A stretch of DNA of 64,000 nt from Peltaster fructicola (taxonomy: Eukaryota; Ascomycota; Dothideomycetes), in assembly GCA_001592805.2 (NCBI GenBank), contig CP051142.1:682001-746000 (forward strand), written 5' to 3'. Positions within the stretch are counted from its first letter, which is position 1. Every line of letters starts with the position of its first letter. Under the pieces are notes generated by a model that saw nothing but the letters and a program-made list of their open reading frames with translations, did not search any database and was not told the DNA's origin. Of this stretch, positions 21,663 through 33,478 are shown piece by piece. A program made the translations under genes and the position numbers.

Positions 21663-22482
21663 TTTCGCGGTGTAGTCGGCAAAGGTTCAGCAAGGCTCTA
21701 TGGCTTGCTGATTTTGCTGTTGTGTGATGTCGCTGTCTTGCAGGAGCAAATGCGCTTCTAGCGTGATGTAGTCACCAATTTCAACAGAGCGTGCGGGCTT
21801 GAGGTGAAATGCCAAGAGCTCCGTGCACTGGTCCGTGCACTGGTCTCAAGATGATGTCTCCTCTGCCTATCGAACCATCTATGCATCCGGACACGATACA
21901 TGAGACTCATCAGATGCTTACCCTTGGGCAATGACGATGTACAGAGACCTCGAGCGGTAGAGGGGTTTGAGACGTCTCACACTGCGGCCCTGATGGTTTC
22001 ATCAATCGCACGATGTGATACAGCAAGAGCAGTTCGCACTTCTGCTCGCAGCACAACATTATGATCCTGTTGCTGATTGGCAACGGGTGCAAAGGGCGGA
22101 AGGTACTGTACGTCAGCTCGCGAAGAGACATCAAGCTCAGACGACATGGATCAGTCACTCACTGTTGTTGTAAGTACTAGCTGGAACGCATTCCAGTGAT
22201 CATTTCTTCTTCGTCGTAGCCCTTTCCTTCTAGCACACATAAGATCCTGCAGGCAGGCATCACATTATCGGCCATACTTTCATTCCATCGCAACACAAAG
22301 CTCGTTGTGTTGCGTGATTTGTGCGGTGGCGCTTTCTCGTGCGCGACTTGTGCGTCACAATTCACAACTCAATACTGCTCAGCAATCCCACCTCAACAAC
22401 ATCACGCCCGGTTGATAACCTCTGAGCTCCTTTCTGTCTCAGAGTTGGCATGATCGCACCCGACTGAGCGCAACATTCGAAC
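21663..22482. other. Divergent promoter region of RPS26 and the copper ATPase
   Basis: These 820 bases lie between two start codons facing away from each other. They contain one perfect 12-bp tandem duplication (21821-21844). No coding region or RNA gene was recognised. A known copper-response element could not be identified by eye. Confidence 0.6.
21821..21844. repeat. 12-bp tandem duplication
   Basis: The unit CCGTGCACTGGT occurs twice in direct tandem without mismatch. It contains the palindrome GTGCAC. It lies about 160 bases upstream of the eS26 start, so it may be a promoter element or simply a recent slippage duplication. Confidence 0.95.
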
Positions 22483-25400
22483 ATGGCAACTCGTACAGCT
22501 ACCAGCGATGTGTTCACAACAAGCATCCTTTTATCAAATCTGCACTGTCCATCTTGCGTCAGGACAGTAGACGACACACTTCGCCAATATGGACCTCGAG
22601 TCTTGAGCATCTCGACGTCGACAGTAACACAGACTGTCACCGTCAGGCATAGAAGCGACCTCGAAGCAGCCGTCCTCGCCAAAGCTCTCTACGATGCTGG
22701 CTTCGATGTGCAAAGCATGTGGGAGCAGCATGGCAATCAGCGCATTTCGACATTCGCATCGTCGATGCTCAACCCACGACAAGGTGGCAATAGAGCGACC
22801 TCTGCATTTGCAGAGTTTAGCTGCGGTCTCCTGCAAAATCCCGCTCAACGACGTGCTCACGACGCTGCGCATTCAGCATACTGCGAGCAGTGCGCTGCTG
22901 AAGAGTCCCCGCCTCGCGACGACGACCAAGCTCGACTCACACAGCAGAACGATACACCTGTGTCTTACGATGGCAAGGATGTGCCACAAATCAGTATTGT
23001 TGCCACTGAGCTACTTGAACCACTGAAGTACAAAGTCGTGATCGCAATCCATGGCATGACATGCAGCTCCTGTGTAGGTCGAGTTGCAGAAGTTCTCGGG
23101 GCAAAGTCCTATGTGGAAGAAGTCAGCGTAAGTCTTATCGGTCATAACGCCACTCTTCGCATCCGTGACGCAGATAAAGCACCTGAGCTGGTGGAAGAGA
23201 TCGAAGATATCGGCTATGATGCAACACTTGACTCGTGTGAAGCGCTTCAGGAGGAGTGTCTGCGCGAGATGTCCACGGTCAAGACGATGACAATCAAGAT
23301 CGATGGCTTGCACTGCCAGCATTGTCCGAACAAGATCGTGCAGGCACTTGGGCAAGAGCTCCCAGGTTGCGACATCTCGGAGCCTCCAAAGATGGATGGT
23401 ATGATGAAAGTCTCTTACACGCCACAACCGCCAGAGTTCACGATTCGTGATATCCTTAGAACAATCGACCAAGTTGATCCGGCCTTCGTGTCGAGTGTCT
23501 TCCAGCCACCCAGTCTCGAGGATCGAGCGAGACAGCTACAAAAGCGACATCAACTTAGCATTGCAGTCCGCTTCATCATAACTGCGATTGCAGCAGTACC
23601 GACCCTGGTATTTGGTGTGGTGATCATGAGTTTACTACCGGAGAGCAGCACTCTACGACTTCATTGGATGGCACCAACCATAGGTCAGACACCACGGGTA
23701 CAGTGGCCGCTGCTCGTATTTGCCACTGTGGTCTATTTTCTGGCAGCCGACGTCTTCCATCGACGTGCTTTGAAGGAGATCTACCTGATGTGGCGTCCGT
23801 CGAGCAGAGTGCCCATACTTCGTCGACTTTATCGGTTTGGCAGCATGGACATGCTACTGTCTCTGGGCACTACAGTGGCTTACATTGGCTCCATTGTCAT
23901 CTTGATCATATCATCGCAGCAGGAGGAACCATCAATGAGCAGTGATGGCATAGACACCACAACATATTTCGATGCTGTGGTATTCCTCATCCTTTTCCTG
24001 CTAGGAGGTCGTCTCCTCGAGACTTATGGCAAAGCACAGACCGCAGATGCTGTGTCTTCTCTCGGAAAGCTTCGTCCTAGTGAAGCACTATTGGCCACAT
24101 CCAGAAGTGAGAGCTTGGGTAGCTCAGGTGGTCTGGTACAAAAGATACCTGTCGAACACCTCGAAGTTGGCGACATCGTACTGGTACCTGCTGGCGGGTC
24201 ACCAGCGTGCGATGGCATCATACATCGTGGAACTACTACAATGGATCAGTCAAGCTTGACTGGCGAGTCGAAGCCTGTGCCGCGGATGGTGGGCGACGCA
24301 GTGTTCGCAGGAACAGTTAATACCACAAACGCCATACAGGTGCGGATCACGGGCGATGTGGGCGTGTCGTTGCTCGACCGTATCATCGACACCGTCCGCG
24401 AAGGGCAGGCCAAACGAGCCCCATTGAGCGCATCGCAGATGTATTGACCGGCTATTTCGTGCCGGCCATCATCGCAATTGCTTTCGTGGACTGGATCGTC
24501 TGGCTGTCATTAGGAGCATCTGGCCACGTACCATATGTTACTGTCGGCACTGGAGGCTGGGTCTTCTGGTCATTACAGTTTGCTATAGCCGTGCTAGTTG
24601 TCGCTTGTCCTTGTGGCATAGGGCTGGCAGCACCAACGGCACTGTTCGTGGGAACAGGTCTGGCTGCCAAACAAGGCATACTGGTCAAAGGAGGTGGTGA
24701 AGCTTTTCAGGACGCGAGCGCTTTGGATTGCGTTGTTTTCGACAAGACTGGCACTATCACCGAGGGCGGCAGTCCTGAGATCAGTAGCTCCCACTTCTTC
24801 ACCAACGTCGGCCACGATGTCCTGCTGGGAGCTCTACTTGCACTGGAGAGTACTTCAAGTCATCCGCTAGCACGGGCTGTGGTCGCTTTCTGCCAAGCTG
24901 GAAGTCAGCAAGTGATTGCAAACATGCACAATATCAAGGAGATCCCCGGCAAAGGCATGATTGGTGCGTTCTCCGTTGAGGGTGTTGTCACAGAGCTATT
25001 CATTGGCAACCGGGCCATGGCTACAGAATACGGATCGAAGCTGTCGGACAAAGCTCTTGATCTCTTTGAGGATTGGAGTCGAGAAGGGAAGACAGTTATG
25101 CTTGTTGGAAGCAGGGCAAACCACGAACCTTTCACACTCAATCTAATGCTTGCAGCGTCTGATGCGATCAGACCGGAAGCTGCGGGTGTCATAGCTGCGC
25201 TGCATGCTGGAGGAACAGACGTCTGGCTTTTGTCCGGTGACAATGCTATGACGGCGAGCGTGGTCGCCGCAAGCGTTGGCATCCCTGCACATCATGTCAT
25301 CGCAGGCGTGCTACCACATGAAAAAGCTGACAAGATCCGACACCTGCAGCGTAGCGTTCGCAAGACAAAGGCGAGCTGGTTGTCGATGAGTAGGCATGTC

Positions 25401-25820
25401 ACAGCTGGGCGAGCGACAGTGGCCATGATTGGGGATGGCATCAATGATGCGCCGGCGCTTGCAGCAGCTGACGTGAGCGTCGCGATGGGATGTGGTTCTG
25501 ACACCGCGATCTCTACTGCCAGCTTCGTGCTGTTGTCATCTGATCTGGAAGCGGTCTTGATGTTGGCGAAACTGAGCAGAGCTGTCATTCGCAGAGTCAA
25601 GTTCAACTTTGCTTGGGCACTGGCATACAACCTGCTGATGCTCCCGATCGCAGCAGGTGTGCTGTTTCCTGCTGTCAGCAATGGTTCGCACATCCGGCTG
25701 GATCCTGTGTGGGCGAGCTTGGCAATGGCATTGAGCAGTATTAGTGTGGTCTTGAGCAGCCTGTTGTTGAAGACGCGTCTACCACTCGTTGGTTTTAGGC
25801 CTCGAGCTCAACGGCCATGA
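22483..25820 (+). CDS. Copper-transporting P1B-type ATPase (frame break at ~24420)
   Basis: This is a heavy-metal pump of about 1112 residues, either of the Ccc2 type (Golgi copper loading) or the Crp1/CrpA type (copper export). Three N-terminal metal-binding domains carry CxxC: NLHCPSCVRT, GMTCSSCVGRV and GLHCQHCPNK. Next come membrane helices, the actuator motif SSLTGESKPV (about residue 593), the metal-site motif VACPCGIGLAAPTAL in helix 6 (CPC, about 708), the phosphorylation site FDKTGTITEGG (about 752), the nucleotide-domain motif SSHPLARA and the hinge GDGINDAPAL. All catalytic residues are present. The frame changes after GQAKRAP: the family continuation IERIADVLTGYFVP reads in the other frame. 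One more C in the CCCC at 24419-24422 restores it, and the coding length is then divisible by three. No introns are seen. The irregular first and third CxxC motifs hint at the export type. Confidence 0.95.
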
Positions 25821-26071
25821 TGAGGATATGATAATGGGGTCAAAGGAACAGTTCACCACGGGATAGTCCAAGAAACGTGTGAGGCATAAATTGAAGACGT
25901 TGGCAGTGTGACGAAGGGATTGTAGGTGTTGATAGAGGCCCACTTTTATTGTTCGCCAGGGATCAATGTTTACTTTGACCGCGACGCTCTGACCTTCCCT
26001 TACGACTTTCTCCTGTAGCACCACATCTGTGCCCACCATCGCTGCTCTACAGCAGAAGCTCACAGCACATC

Positions 26072-28167
26072 ATGTCGCACACAGGCACCATGCGAGGCAC
26101 GCCGAAAGGCCGTCCGCCAGTCAACTTCGAAAGTCCATCTGCCATCCCACGACCTAAGCTCGATCCACAGCCAAGTGAAGCAGGATCGAGCTTGAGCGCG
26201 AGCAGAGCGAAGCAATCGAAGAGAGATGAGGTGAGGAAGTATCTGGCACATGATAAGCATGCCTGCTGACGGCGTTAGGCGATTCGCAATAAAATCGAGA
26301 AGGACCTCAGCAAGAAACGACCCAATCCAGGTCGAGCACGCTCTTCACGCAAAGCACCACCAGGAACAGTGCTTGCGCTTCGCCCCAACCAGGCTCTGCA
26401 GGTCAAGCCAAACCTATCAGTGACAGAGGCTGCTCAGCTCATGGCCGCCAAGCGAGAGGACTGCGTGCTTGTCACCGACGACGATGACCGGATTGCAGGT
26501 ATCTTCACAGCAAAAGACTTGGCATTCAGGGTTGTAGGAGCAGGGCTCAAAGCACAAAATGTCACCATTGCCGAGATCATGACCAAGAATCCTCTGTGCG
26601 CAAAGACTGACACAAGTGCTACTGATGCCCTGGATTTGATGGTCAGGAAAGGCTTCCGACATCTCCCTGTGATGGACGAGAACCATGATATCTCAGGTAT
26701 TTTGGATATCACAAAGTGCTTCTATGATGCTATGGAGAAGCTGGAGCGAGCATATAGCTCGTCAAAGAAGTTGTACGATGCGTTGGAAGGTGTGCAGGCC
26801 GAGCTTGGATCCAGCCAGCCACAACAGATCATCCAGTATGTCGAAGCAGTTCGACAGCGCATGTCTGGTCCAACTCTAGAATCTGTCCTCAATGGCCTAC
26901 CGCCAACCACAGTCTCTGTGCGAACAAGTGTTCGTGAGGCCGCACAGCTCATGAAGGAAAACCACACCACAGCCGTTCTTGTGCAGGACCAAGGTCAAAT
27001 CACTGGTATCTTCACATCGAAGGACGTGGTTCTGCGTGTCATCGCTGCAGGACTTGATCCAAGTACGTGCAGTGTCATCAGAGTCATGACTCCTCATCCC
27101 GATTTTGCACCACTCGACATGAGCATTCAACAAGCTCTACGAAAGATGCATGATGGCCACTACCTTAATCTGCCAGTCATGAACAAGGAATCAGACGAGA
27201 TCGTGGGTATGGTCGATGTGTTGAAGCTGACCTACGCAACGCTGGATCAGGTATGTTTCGAGAAGGATTGCCCTATTGTACTGACTATCACCAGATCAAC
27301 AGCATGTCAGCTGGTGACAGCGAGGGTCCAGCCTGGAACAAGTTCTGGATGTCTATGGATCATGCTGATTCAGAATCGATGATGTCAGGCGAGGGTGGCA
27401 GCAGTCACATCCCACAGTCAATTGATGAACGCTCGGCTATGTCGCCAGACCCACGAGGCCATCCTGGCATTGACAGACTCGATAGCGTGCTGCCTACCGA
27501 CTCAGCTTCCCACAACGGCGTCCCAGAAAGTCCAGAACACTCAGCATTTGCTGGAGCACACGAGGATGTGCCATTCACGTTCAAGTTCAAGGCACCAAGT
27601 GGCCGTGTCCACCGTCTTCAGGTCGCAGCGGCTTCGGGCATTGTCGAGCTCGTCCGTATCGTTGCTGAGAAGCTCGGAGCTGAGGCGGAGGGTCTCGGAG
27701 GTGTTCCATCTGTCAATGAAGGACGTCTTGCACACGCTGGCTTTGCGCTCTCCTATTTGGACAACGAGGGCGACACTGTTGCGATCACAACTGATCACGA
27801 TTTGACTGAGGCGGTCACAATTGCCCGACAGGCACGAAAGGACAAGGTCGACTTATTTGTCCACGACCCAGAGAAACCAGCTCTACCAGCAACAGTCGAC
27901 CCACAGCCTGCTATCACTCCTGCTCCTGAGGCGTCAGTCCGTTCGCGACGACGATACGAGCTCGATGGAGAGGATGAAGAAGAGGATGAGGAGTACTCGC
28001 GTGTGACAGAGCGTCGACGAGAGCGAAAGGCGGCTGCTGCCAAGGCACAGGAGCCTGCACAAATCATCCAGGGCGTGCCGAACGAGTTGCTGCTCCCTGG
28101 TGCTATTGCTGTACTGGCTGGTGTTGTCATCATCACATTCGCAATGGGTCGAGCCTCGAGCAGGTAA
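26072..28167 (+). CDS. CBS-PB1 domain protein with C-terminal membrane anchor
   Basis: This is a 667-residue protein with four CBS motifs (two Bateman modules) followed by a PB1 domain, as in fission yeast Mug70. Exons are 26072..26230, 26279..27250 and 27295..28167, with introns of 48 and 44 nt. CBS repeats are visible as VTEAAQLMAAKREDCVLVTD, AGIFTAKDLAFRVV, ATDALDLMVRKGFRHLPVMD, then TSVREAAQLMKENHTTAVLV, GIFTSKDVVLRVIAAG and QQALRKMHDGHYLNLPVM. The PB1 part starts at VPFTFKFKAPSGRVHRL and includes LSYLDNEGDTVAITTDHDL. The last 30 residues form one hydrophobic helix, LLLPGAIAVLAGVVIITFAM, followed by GRASSR, which is a tail anchor. CBS pairs usually sense adenine nucleotides, and PB1 pairs with other PB1 proteins. 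An ER or mitochondrial outer-membrane location is inferred from the tail. Confidence 0.95.
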
Positions 28168-28641
28168 AGTGCCGCCGCTATGAATCAACCAACAACCAGT
28201 TATACAGACCCCTGCCTATCGAGGCTCTTCTTTTTTGTCGCATACCAAATACTTTGATACCATTTTCTGTAGCTCGAGCTCACATATTATATCAGTATAG
28301 GAGACCAAGCCCGTTGCGTACACATTCCCATTGACTTCTTCTGAACCATTGCAGCATCAGTGGTCTGTCACCCCGCGCCAAATAGATAGGTGGACCCTGG
28401 GCATTCCCAATAAATTTCTCTGCTGTATACACAATGAATCGCCTAAACATTCTCGACAACTTCCTCTACTTTGAAGTGTAATCAGTCCTACAGCCACTGC
28501 TTTCCTTCCTCATAGCGACTTCACGAACTTAGACGCCACTTACACGCATCGATCGAGTGCTCGCCTGGTCAGAACACGAAGGCTGGCTGGCGCCAATACA
28601 CGAGGCTACGTAACAACACACGACGCGATCTGGTGGCCGCC
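28168..28641. other. Intergenic, promoter of the importin gene
   Basis: About 470 bases lie between the CBS-PB1 stop codon and the KAP121 start. T-rich and AATAAA-containing stretches near 28410 may serve 3'-end formation. No coding or RNA gene was seen. Confidence 0.55.
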
Positions 28642-31600
28642 ATGTCTGTCCTTCCTGCAGGCGCCAATGAAGCGCTCATCAACTTGCTTCACGGACTGCA
28701 GAGTACAGACAACACCATAAGAACGCGTGCTGAAGAGCAGTTGAACACAGAATGGGTTGTGCAACAGCCTGGGTTGCTGTTGATGGGATTAGCGGAGCAG
28801 TTGCAGACATCCCATGATGAAGCAGTAAGACATACTCGATGACTGAGCGACGCATGAGTGCTGACTACAAACTTACAGACTCGATCGTTCGCAGCTGTTA
28901 TCTTCCGACGCATCGCCATACGATCACAGAAGGACAACTCGGGCTCAACCAAAGAGTTATTCCTCCAACTCAACGATGCACAGCGTGTCGAGATTAGGAC
29001 GAAGCTGCTTCAGGCTTATGCTGCCGAGACTCGAGCACCGGTCAGGAACAAGATTGCGGACGCCATCGCTGAGATCGCGCGGCAGTACACAGATGAGGAG
29101 GTTGTGGGTGCATCAGGAGCACGAGATACATGGCCGGACCTCCTTCACGCACTTTTCCAGGCCAGCAACTCGTCTGAAGCGACGATGCGAGAGTCCGCGT
29201 TCCGAATCTTCGAGACCACACCTGGCATCATCGAACGACAGCACGAGGACGCGGTTGTGGCTGTCTTTGACAAGGGACTGAAGGATCCGGAGCCAGAAGT
29301 GCGTCTTGCAACCATGGCTGCCTTCTCGTCCTTTTTCCGCAGCTTGAACAAGAAGAGCCAGCAGAAGTACTACGCCCTGATTCCAGATATCCTGAACACT
29401 CTCGTGCCGTTGAAAGAGGCGGGCGATTCGGATCTTCTGACACGAGCGCTGGTGTCCATCATCGACCTGGCAGACACTGCATCGCGTATGTTCAAGAACG
29501 TCTTCAGCCAACTGGTCACTCTTAGCATGAGTTTGATTCAGGACAAGGATCTGGACGATCAGACACGCCAGAACGCGCTCGAGTTGATGATCACATTTGC
29601 CGAGCAAAATCCAGCTATGTGCAAGAAAGAGTTGGACTATGCCTCGAACATGGTCACACAGTGTCTATCGTTGATGACGGACGTGGGCGCGGACGATGAA
29701 GACGCCTCAGAGTGGAACGCTCAGGAGGATCTGGATTTCGATGAGAGCGATCAGAATCACGTTGCTGGTGAACAATGTATGGATCGATTGGCGAACAAAC
29801 TTGGTGGCTCGGTCATACTGCCTCCTACTTTCACCTGGCTTCCTCGCATGATCACCTCCGGGTCGTGGAAAGATAGGCACGCTGCTCTCATGGCCATCTC
29901 CGCTATATCAGAAGGGTGCCAGGAGCTCATGGAGGGCGAACTTGATAAGGTCCTCGATCTTGTTGTTCCAGCACTTCAAGATCAACACCCCGTGTCCGAT
30001 GGGCAGCATGCAATGCTCTCGGACAGATGAGCACCGACTTCAAGGGAACGATGCAGTCCAAGTACCACCAGATTGTCGTGCCAGCTCTTATTAGGGTGCT
30101 GGCAGCCCCTGAACCACGAGTACAAGCCCATGCTGCTGCTGCACTTGTCAACTTCTGCGAAGAGGCCGAGAGTGGTACACTCGAGCCATACCTTGATTCA
30201 TTACTCAGTCATCTCATGCAGCTCTTGCAGAACGACAAGCGATTCGTGCAGGAACAGGCCTTGTCGACCATTGCGACTGTGGCCGACTCTGCAGAGTCTG
30301 CCTTTGGCAACTGGTACGATCGACTCATGCCGCTACTCTTCAACGTACTGCAGCAGCCGAACGAGAAGGACCTTCGTCTTCTACGCGCCAAGGCCATGGA
30401 GTGCGCAACCCTCATCGCTATCGCTGTCGGTCAAGAACGCATGGGCCAGGATGCTATCAACCTCGTTCAGCTGCTTGGAACGATTCAGAACTCGCTCGTT
30501 GATGACGACGACCCACAGGCTAACTACTTACTGCACTGCTGGGGTCGTATGTGCCGAGTACTTGGACAAGACTTCATCCCATACCTGCCTGCTGTCATGC
30601 CACCGCTTCTCAAGTTCGCAGAGGCTAAGGCAGACATTCAGCTTTTGGACAGCGAAGATAACATCGCCCAGATGGAACAAGAAGAAGGCTGGGAGCTGGT
30701 ACCACTCAAAGGCAAATACATCGGCATTAAGACGAGTACACTCGAAGACAAGTACAATGCCATCGAGCTGATTGGTGTCTACGCTGCTAACCTGCAGGCT
30801 GGATTCAGTCAGTACGTCACTGAGATCATGAAGAACGTCGCTGTGCCTGGTCTGGCATTCTTCTTCCACGACCCTGTGCGCGTTGCGTCGGCGAAGACAA
30901 TACCATCGCTTCTCTCCAGCTACAAGACTGCACATGGTCTCGGCTCGCAAGAATACACCGCGCTGTGGCAAGCAACACTGGAGAAAGTGCTGGAAGTCCT
31001 CGAGACGGAACCTAACATCGAAACTCTCGCTGAGATGTACCAGTGCTTCTACGAGTGTGTCGACGTCTCTGGCAAGGAATGTCTGACGAACGAGCACATG
31101 GCTACCTTCATCAAGTTCTCCGAGGGCGTGCTCAAGGACTACCAGGAGCGTGTGGCATCTCGCGCACAAGAAGTGGCTGAGCATGAAGATGGTGAGGAAC
31201 TCGACGAGGAACTGCAATTTGCGATCGAGGACGACCAGACATTGCTCTCAGACATGAACAAAGCATTTCACACCATTTTCAAACAGCAAGGCCAGAGCTT
31301 CCTGCCGCACTGGGAGCGATTGCTCAACTACTACGATCTCTTCGCCACGAGTAAGGAAGCCACTCAACGACAATGGGCGCTGTGTATCCTGGACGACGTA
31401 CTTGAGTTTTGCGGCCCTGCTTCGTGGCACTACCACAACCACATTATACAACCCATGATCGACGGCATGCGAGACGATGCACCGGCTAACCGACAAGCGG
31501 CATGCTATGGCGCAGGTGTCGCAGCACAAAAGGGTGGTGAGGCTTGGGCTGAGTTTTCGGCCGCCAGTCTGCCCATCCTGTTCCAGGTCACACAGCGACC

Positions 31601-32053
31601 AGATGCTCGAGCTGCCGACGATGCGTTTGCCACGGAGAATGCTTGCGCTAGTATCGCTAAGATCCTGCACTTCAACAACTCGAAAGTGCAGAACGTGTCG
31701 GAAGTCGTGGCTGCTTGGGTTGATACTCTGCCTGTGGTCAACGATGAGGAAGCGGCTCCATATGCGTACTCTTTCTTGGCGGAGCTGATTGAACAGTGAG
31801 TCACACGACAGACCGTCTGCTCGACCATTTACTAACATATCATAGGCAAAACCCAGCGGTAATGTCACAGGCCGCTCGATGCTTCAACTTCGTGGCAGTA
31901 GCTCTCGAGGCCGAGACTCTTCAGGGTAACATGGCACAGCGCATTGTGGGAGTGGCGCACAAACTCGTCCAGATCACCGGCTTGAATGCAGAGCAATTGC
32001 TCGCAGATATGCCAGCAGAAACCCAGCAGACCGTCAGAGCATACTTCAGGTAG
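28642..32053 (+). CDS. PSE1: Importin beta-3, Kap121/Pse1 (frame break at ~29990)
   Basis: This is a karyopherin of about 1102 residues that carries ribosomal proteins, histones and other cargo into the nucleus; animal orthologue IPO5. Three exons are 28642..28824, 28879..31795 and 31846..32053, with introns of 54 and 50 nt. HEAT repeats run along the whole length: an N-terminal LHGLQSTDNTIRTRAEEQLN, then EATMRESAFRIFETTPGI, KDRHAALMAISAISEGC, and the acidic insert DDEDASEWNAQEDLDF typical of the family. After LVVPALQDQHP the frame shifts. The family sequence RVRWAACNALGQMSTDFKG reads one frame over and continues to the end. One extra C in the CCCC at 29988-29991 joins them, and the exon sum is then a multiple of three. 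Kap121 is essential in yeast, so a true null allele is unlikely. The start is the ATG with a good GCCGCC context. Confidence 0.96.
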
Positions 32054-32595
32054 GGTCGCTTGCCTCCATGGCAGAGCACGGCGCCATGGGTGTCAGTGGT
32101 AGCATGATTGTGTGGCATCCCTGGTGTGCATCTTTGAACTGCATGACGGAGAGATATACCCAATACGATTGTTAGATGCACCCTTTCATGATCACCTTAG
32201 CAGTACCATTTTCACGCGTGACAGCTAGTACCATTGGAGACGTGAGGTTCCTCGTATATAATTGGTGTCTGCTGTCTTCGAAGTGCGTTCCGAAAGCGTC
32301 AATGTTCGTAAGCAGCTCCTTCACTGGACACGGAATGATATGCCGCCAAACGAGCTTACCATCCTTGCTCACTCAGGATTCGAAATCAAGCTCGTGCTGC
32401 TAGAGGTCGCACGTGAGGGTATACAGTGTCATAGGCACCCTGCTTTGGTGACTGCATCCTCTCACACCCCCACCGACCACCACCAACGTCCTGCCTTTAC
32501 GGAGCTGGTGATCACATCACAACATCACTTAGCAACGTCACTTGGAGAGCATGGAACAAACCTAATTGCAGTCTTCATGCTTGCTAAAGGCAAAC
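32054..32595. other. Intergenic
   Basis: These 540 bases separate KAP121 and the next plus-strand gene. The downstream gene's frame is open from about 32566 but has no ATG before 32596. I see no other gene. Confidence 0.55.
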
Positions 32596-33390
32596 ATGTT
32601 TCCTATGTTGAACTCTGCGCATTCTTTGTCTTCTGCTGAGATAAAATCGCCTAAGCGCAAGCACCACGATTTAGTATCGACTACACAACTGGGAGAGCAC
32701 ATGGCCGAACGAACCATTAGATATCAATCGCCGGCTCTGGCAGAAGAACGCCTCCAGGAGAGTGGCTGTGACAGTCCCAGATCACGAGTGGCACAACGTC
32801 TCGGCTCACTCGACATACGTGCAGACTCAGACCATCATGGTTCACCTTCACCACGAAAGAGAGTCAAGATCGACACCGCAAGCTCGCACAACACTCGCAC
32901 AGGTCGTTCTATTGGCCGCAACGCTCAATCTGGCACAATCGATAGTAGCATGAGAGTCTCGAAGAGAGTCTCCTCTGGAGATCGATCACTCTCGCCACGA
33001 GCAAAGGACTCCAACACATCTGCAGGAGCAGCATTAGCACCACCACCTAGTAGACGATACCGCTCGCCACCACCACCACAGCTACAATCTATGCATGACA
33101 GCACGTCAGCTGACGTCAATGCTTTGACCTGGCAGGTCTCCGAGATTACCGGGACTGATATCGATGTCCAGGCTGGCGACGATGGCGAAGGAATCAACGG
33201 CATTGGCTTTCGGCCAAGTCCACAGATGGCTTATGCTAAGCGACAGAAGCGCAAGCAACAAATTGAGAGCTGGAGAATGCGTGAAGCTCGTGACGCACGA
33301 CAGAAGCGACTCGAGAAGCGTAATGGATGCAAGCTGCAAGCCGACGGCGGAGGAAGAAAGCGATCTGTGAGATTCGCGGAGCTGTTGTAG
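32596..33390 (+). CDS. Conserved fungal protein, 264 aa
   Basis: This is a single-exon gene of unknown function. The first two thirds are basic, rich in Ser and Pro and probably disordered, with KSPKRKHHD, SPRKRVKIDT and PPPSRRYRSPPPP (nuclear-localisation-like). The conserved part is at the end: LTWQVSEITGTDID, then GINGIGFRPSPQMAYAKRQKRKQQ and a charged helix MREARDARQKRLEKR. I recognise the pattern IGF(K/R)P(T/S)P followed by an Arg/Lys-rich helix as common to many filamentous ascomycetes, but no function is known to me. The start at the first ATG (MFPMLNSAHS) is chosen because the upstream frame holds only a TTG. A nuclear role is inferred. Confidence 0.8.
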   Translation: MFPMLNSAHSLSSAEIKSPKRKHHDLVSTTQLGEHMAERTIRYQSPALAEERLQESGCDSPRSRVAQRLGSLDIRADSDHHGSPSPRKRVKIDTASSHNTRTGRSIGRNAQSGTIDSSMRVSKRVSSGDRSLSPRAKDSNTSAGAALAPPPSRRYRSPPPPQLQSMHDSTSADVNALTWQVSEITGTDIDVQAGDDGEGINGIGFRPSPQMAYAKRQKRKQQIESWRMREARDARQKRLEKRNGCKLQADGGGRKRSVRFAELL

Positions 33391-33478
33391 CCTGGTGTAA
33401 AGAAAGGCTGATTATGATACCCTCTTGTGATGATGCTGGAGTCTAGATAATACGAGATTAGGTGCTGTACATCAATGC

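Noticed and set aside
30528-31217. 229-codon minus-strand frame inside KAP121
   Set aside because: It lies antisense to a certain HEAT-repeat coding region and has the His/Leu-rich look of a shadow frame.
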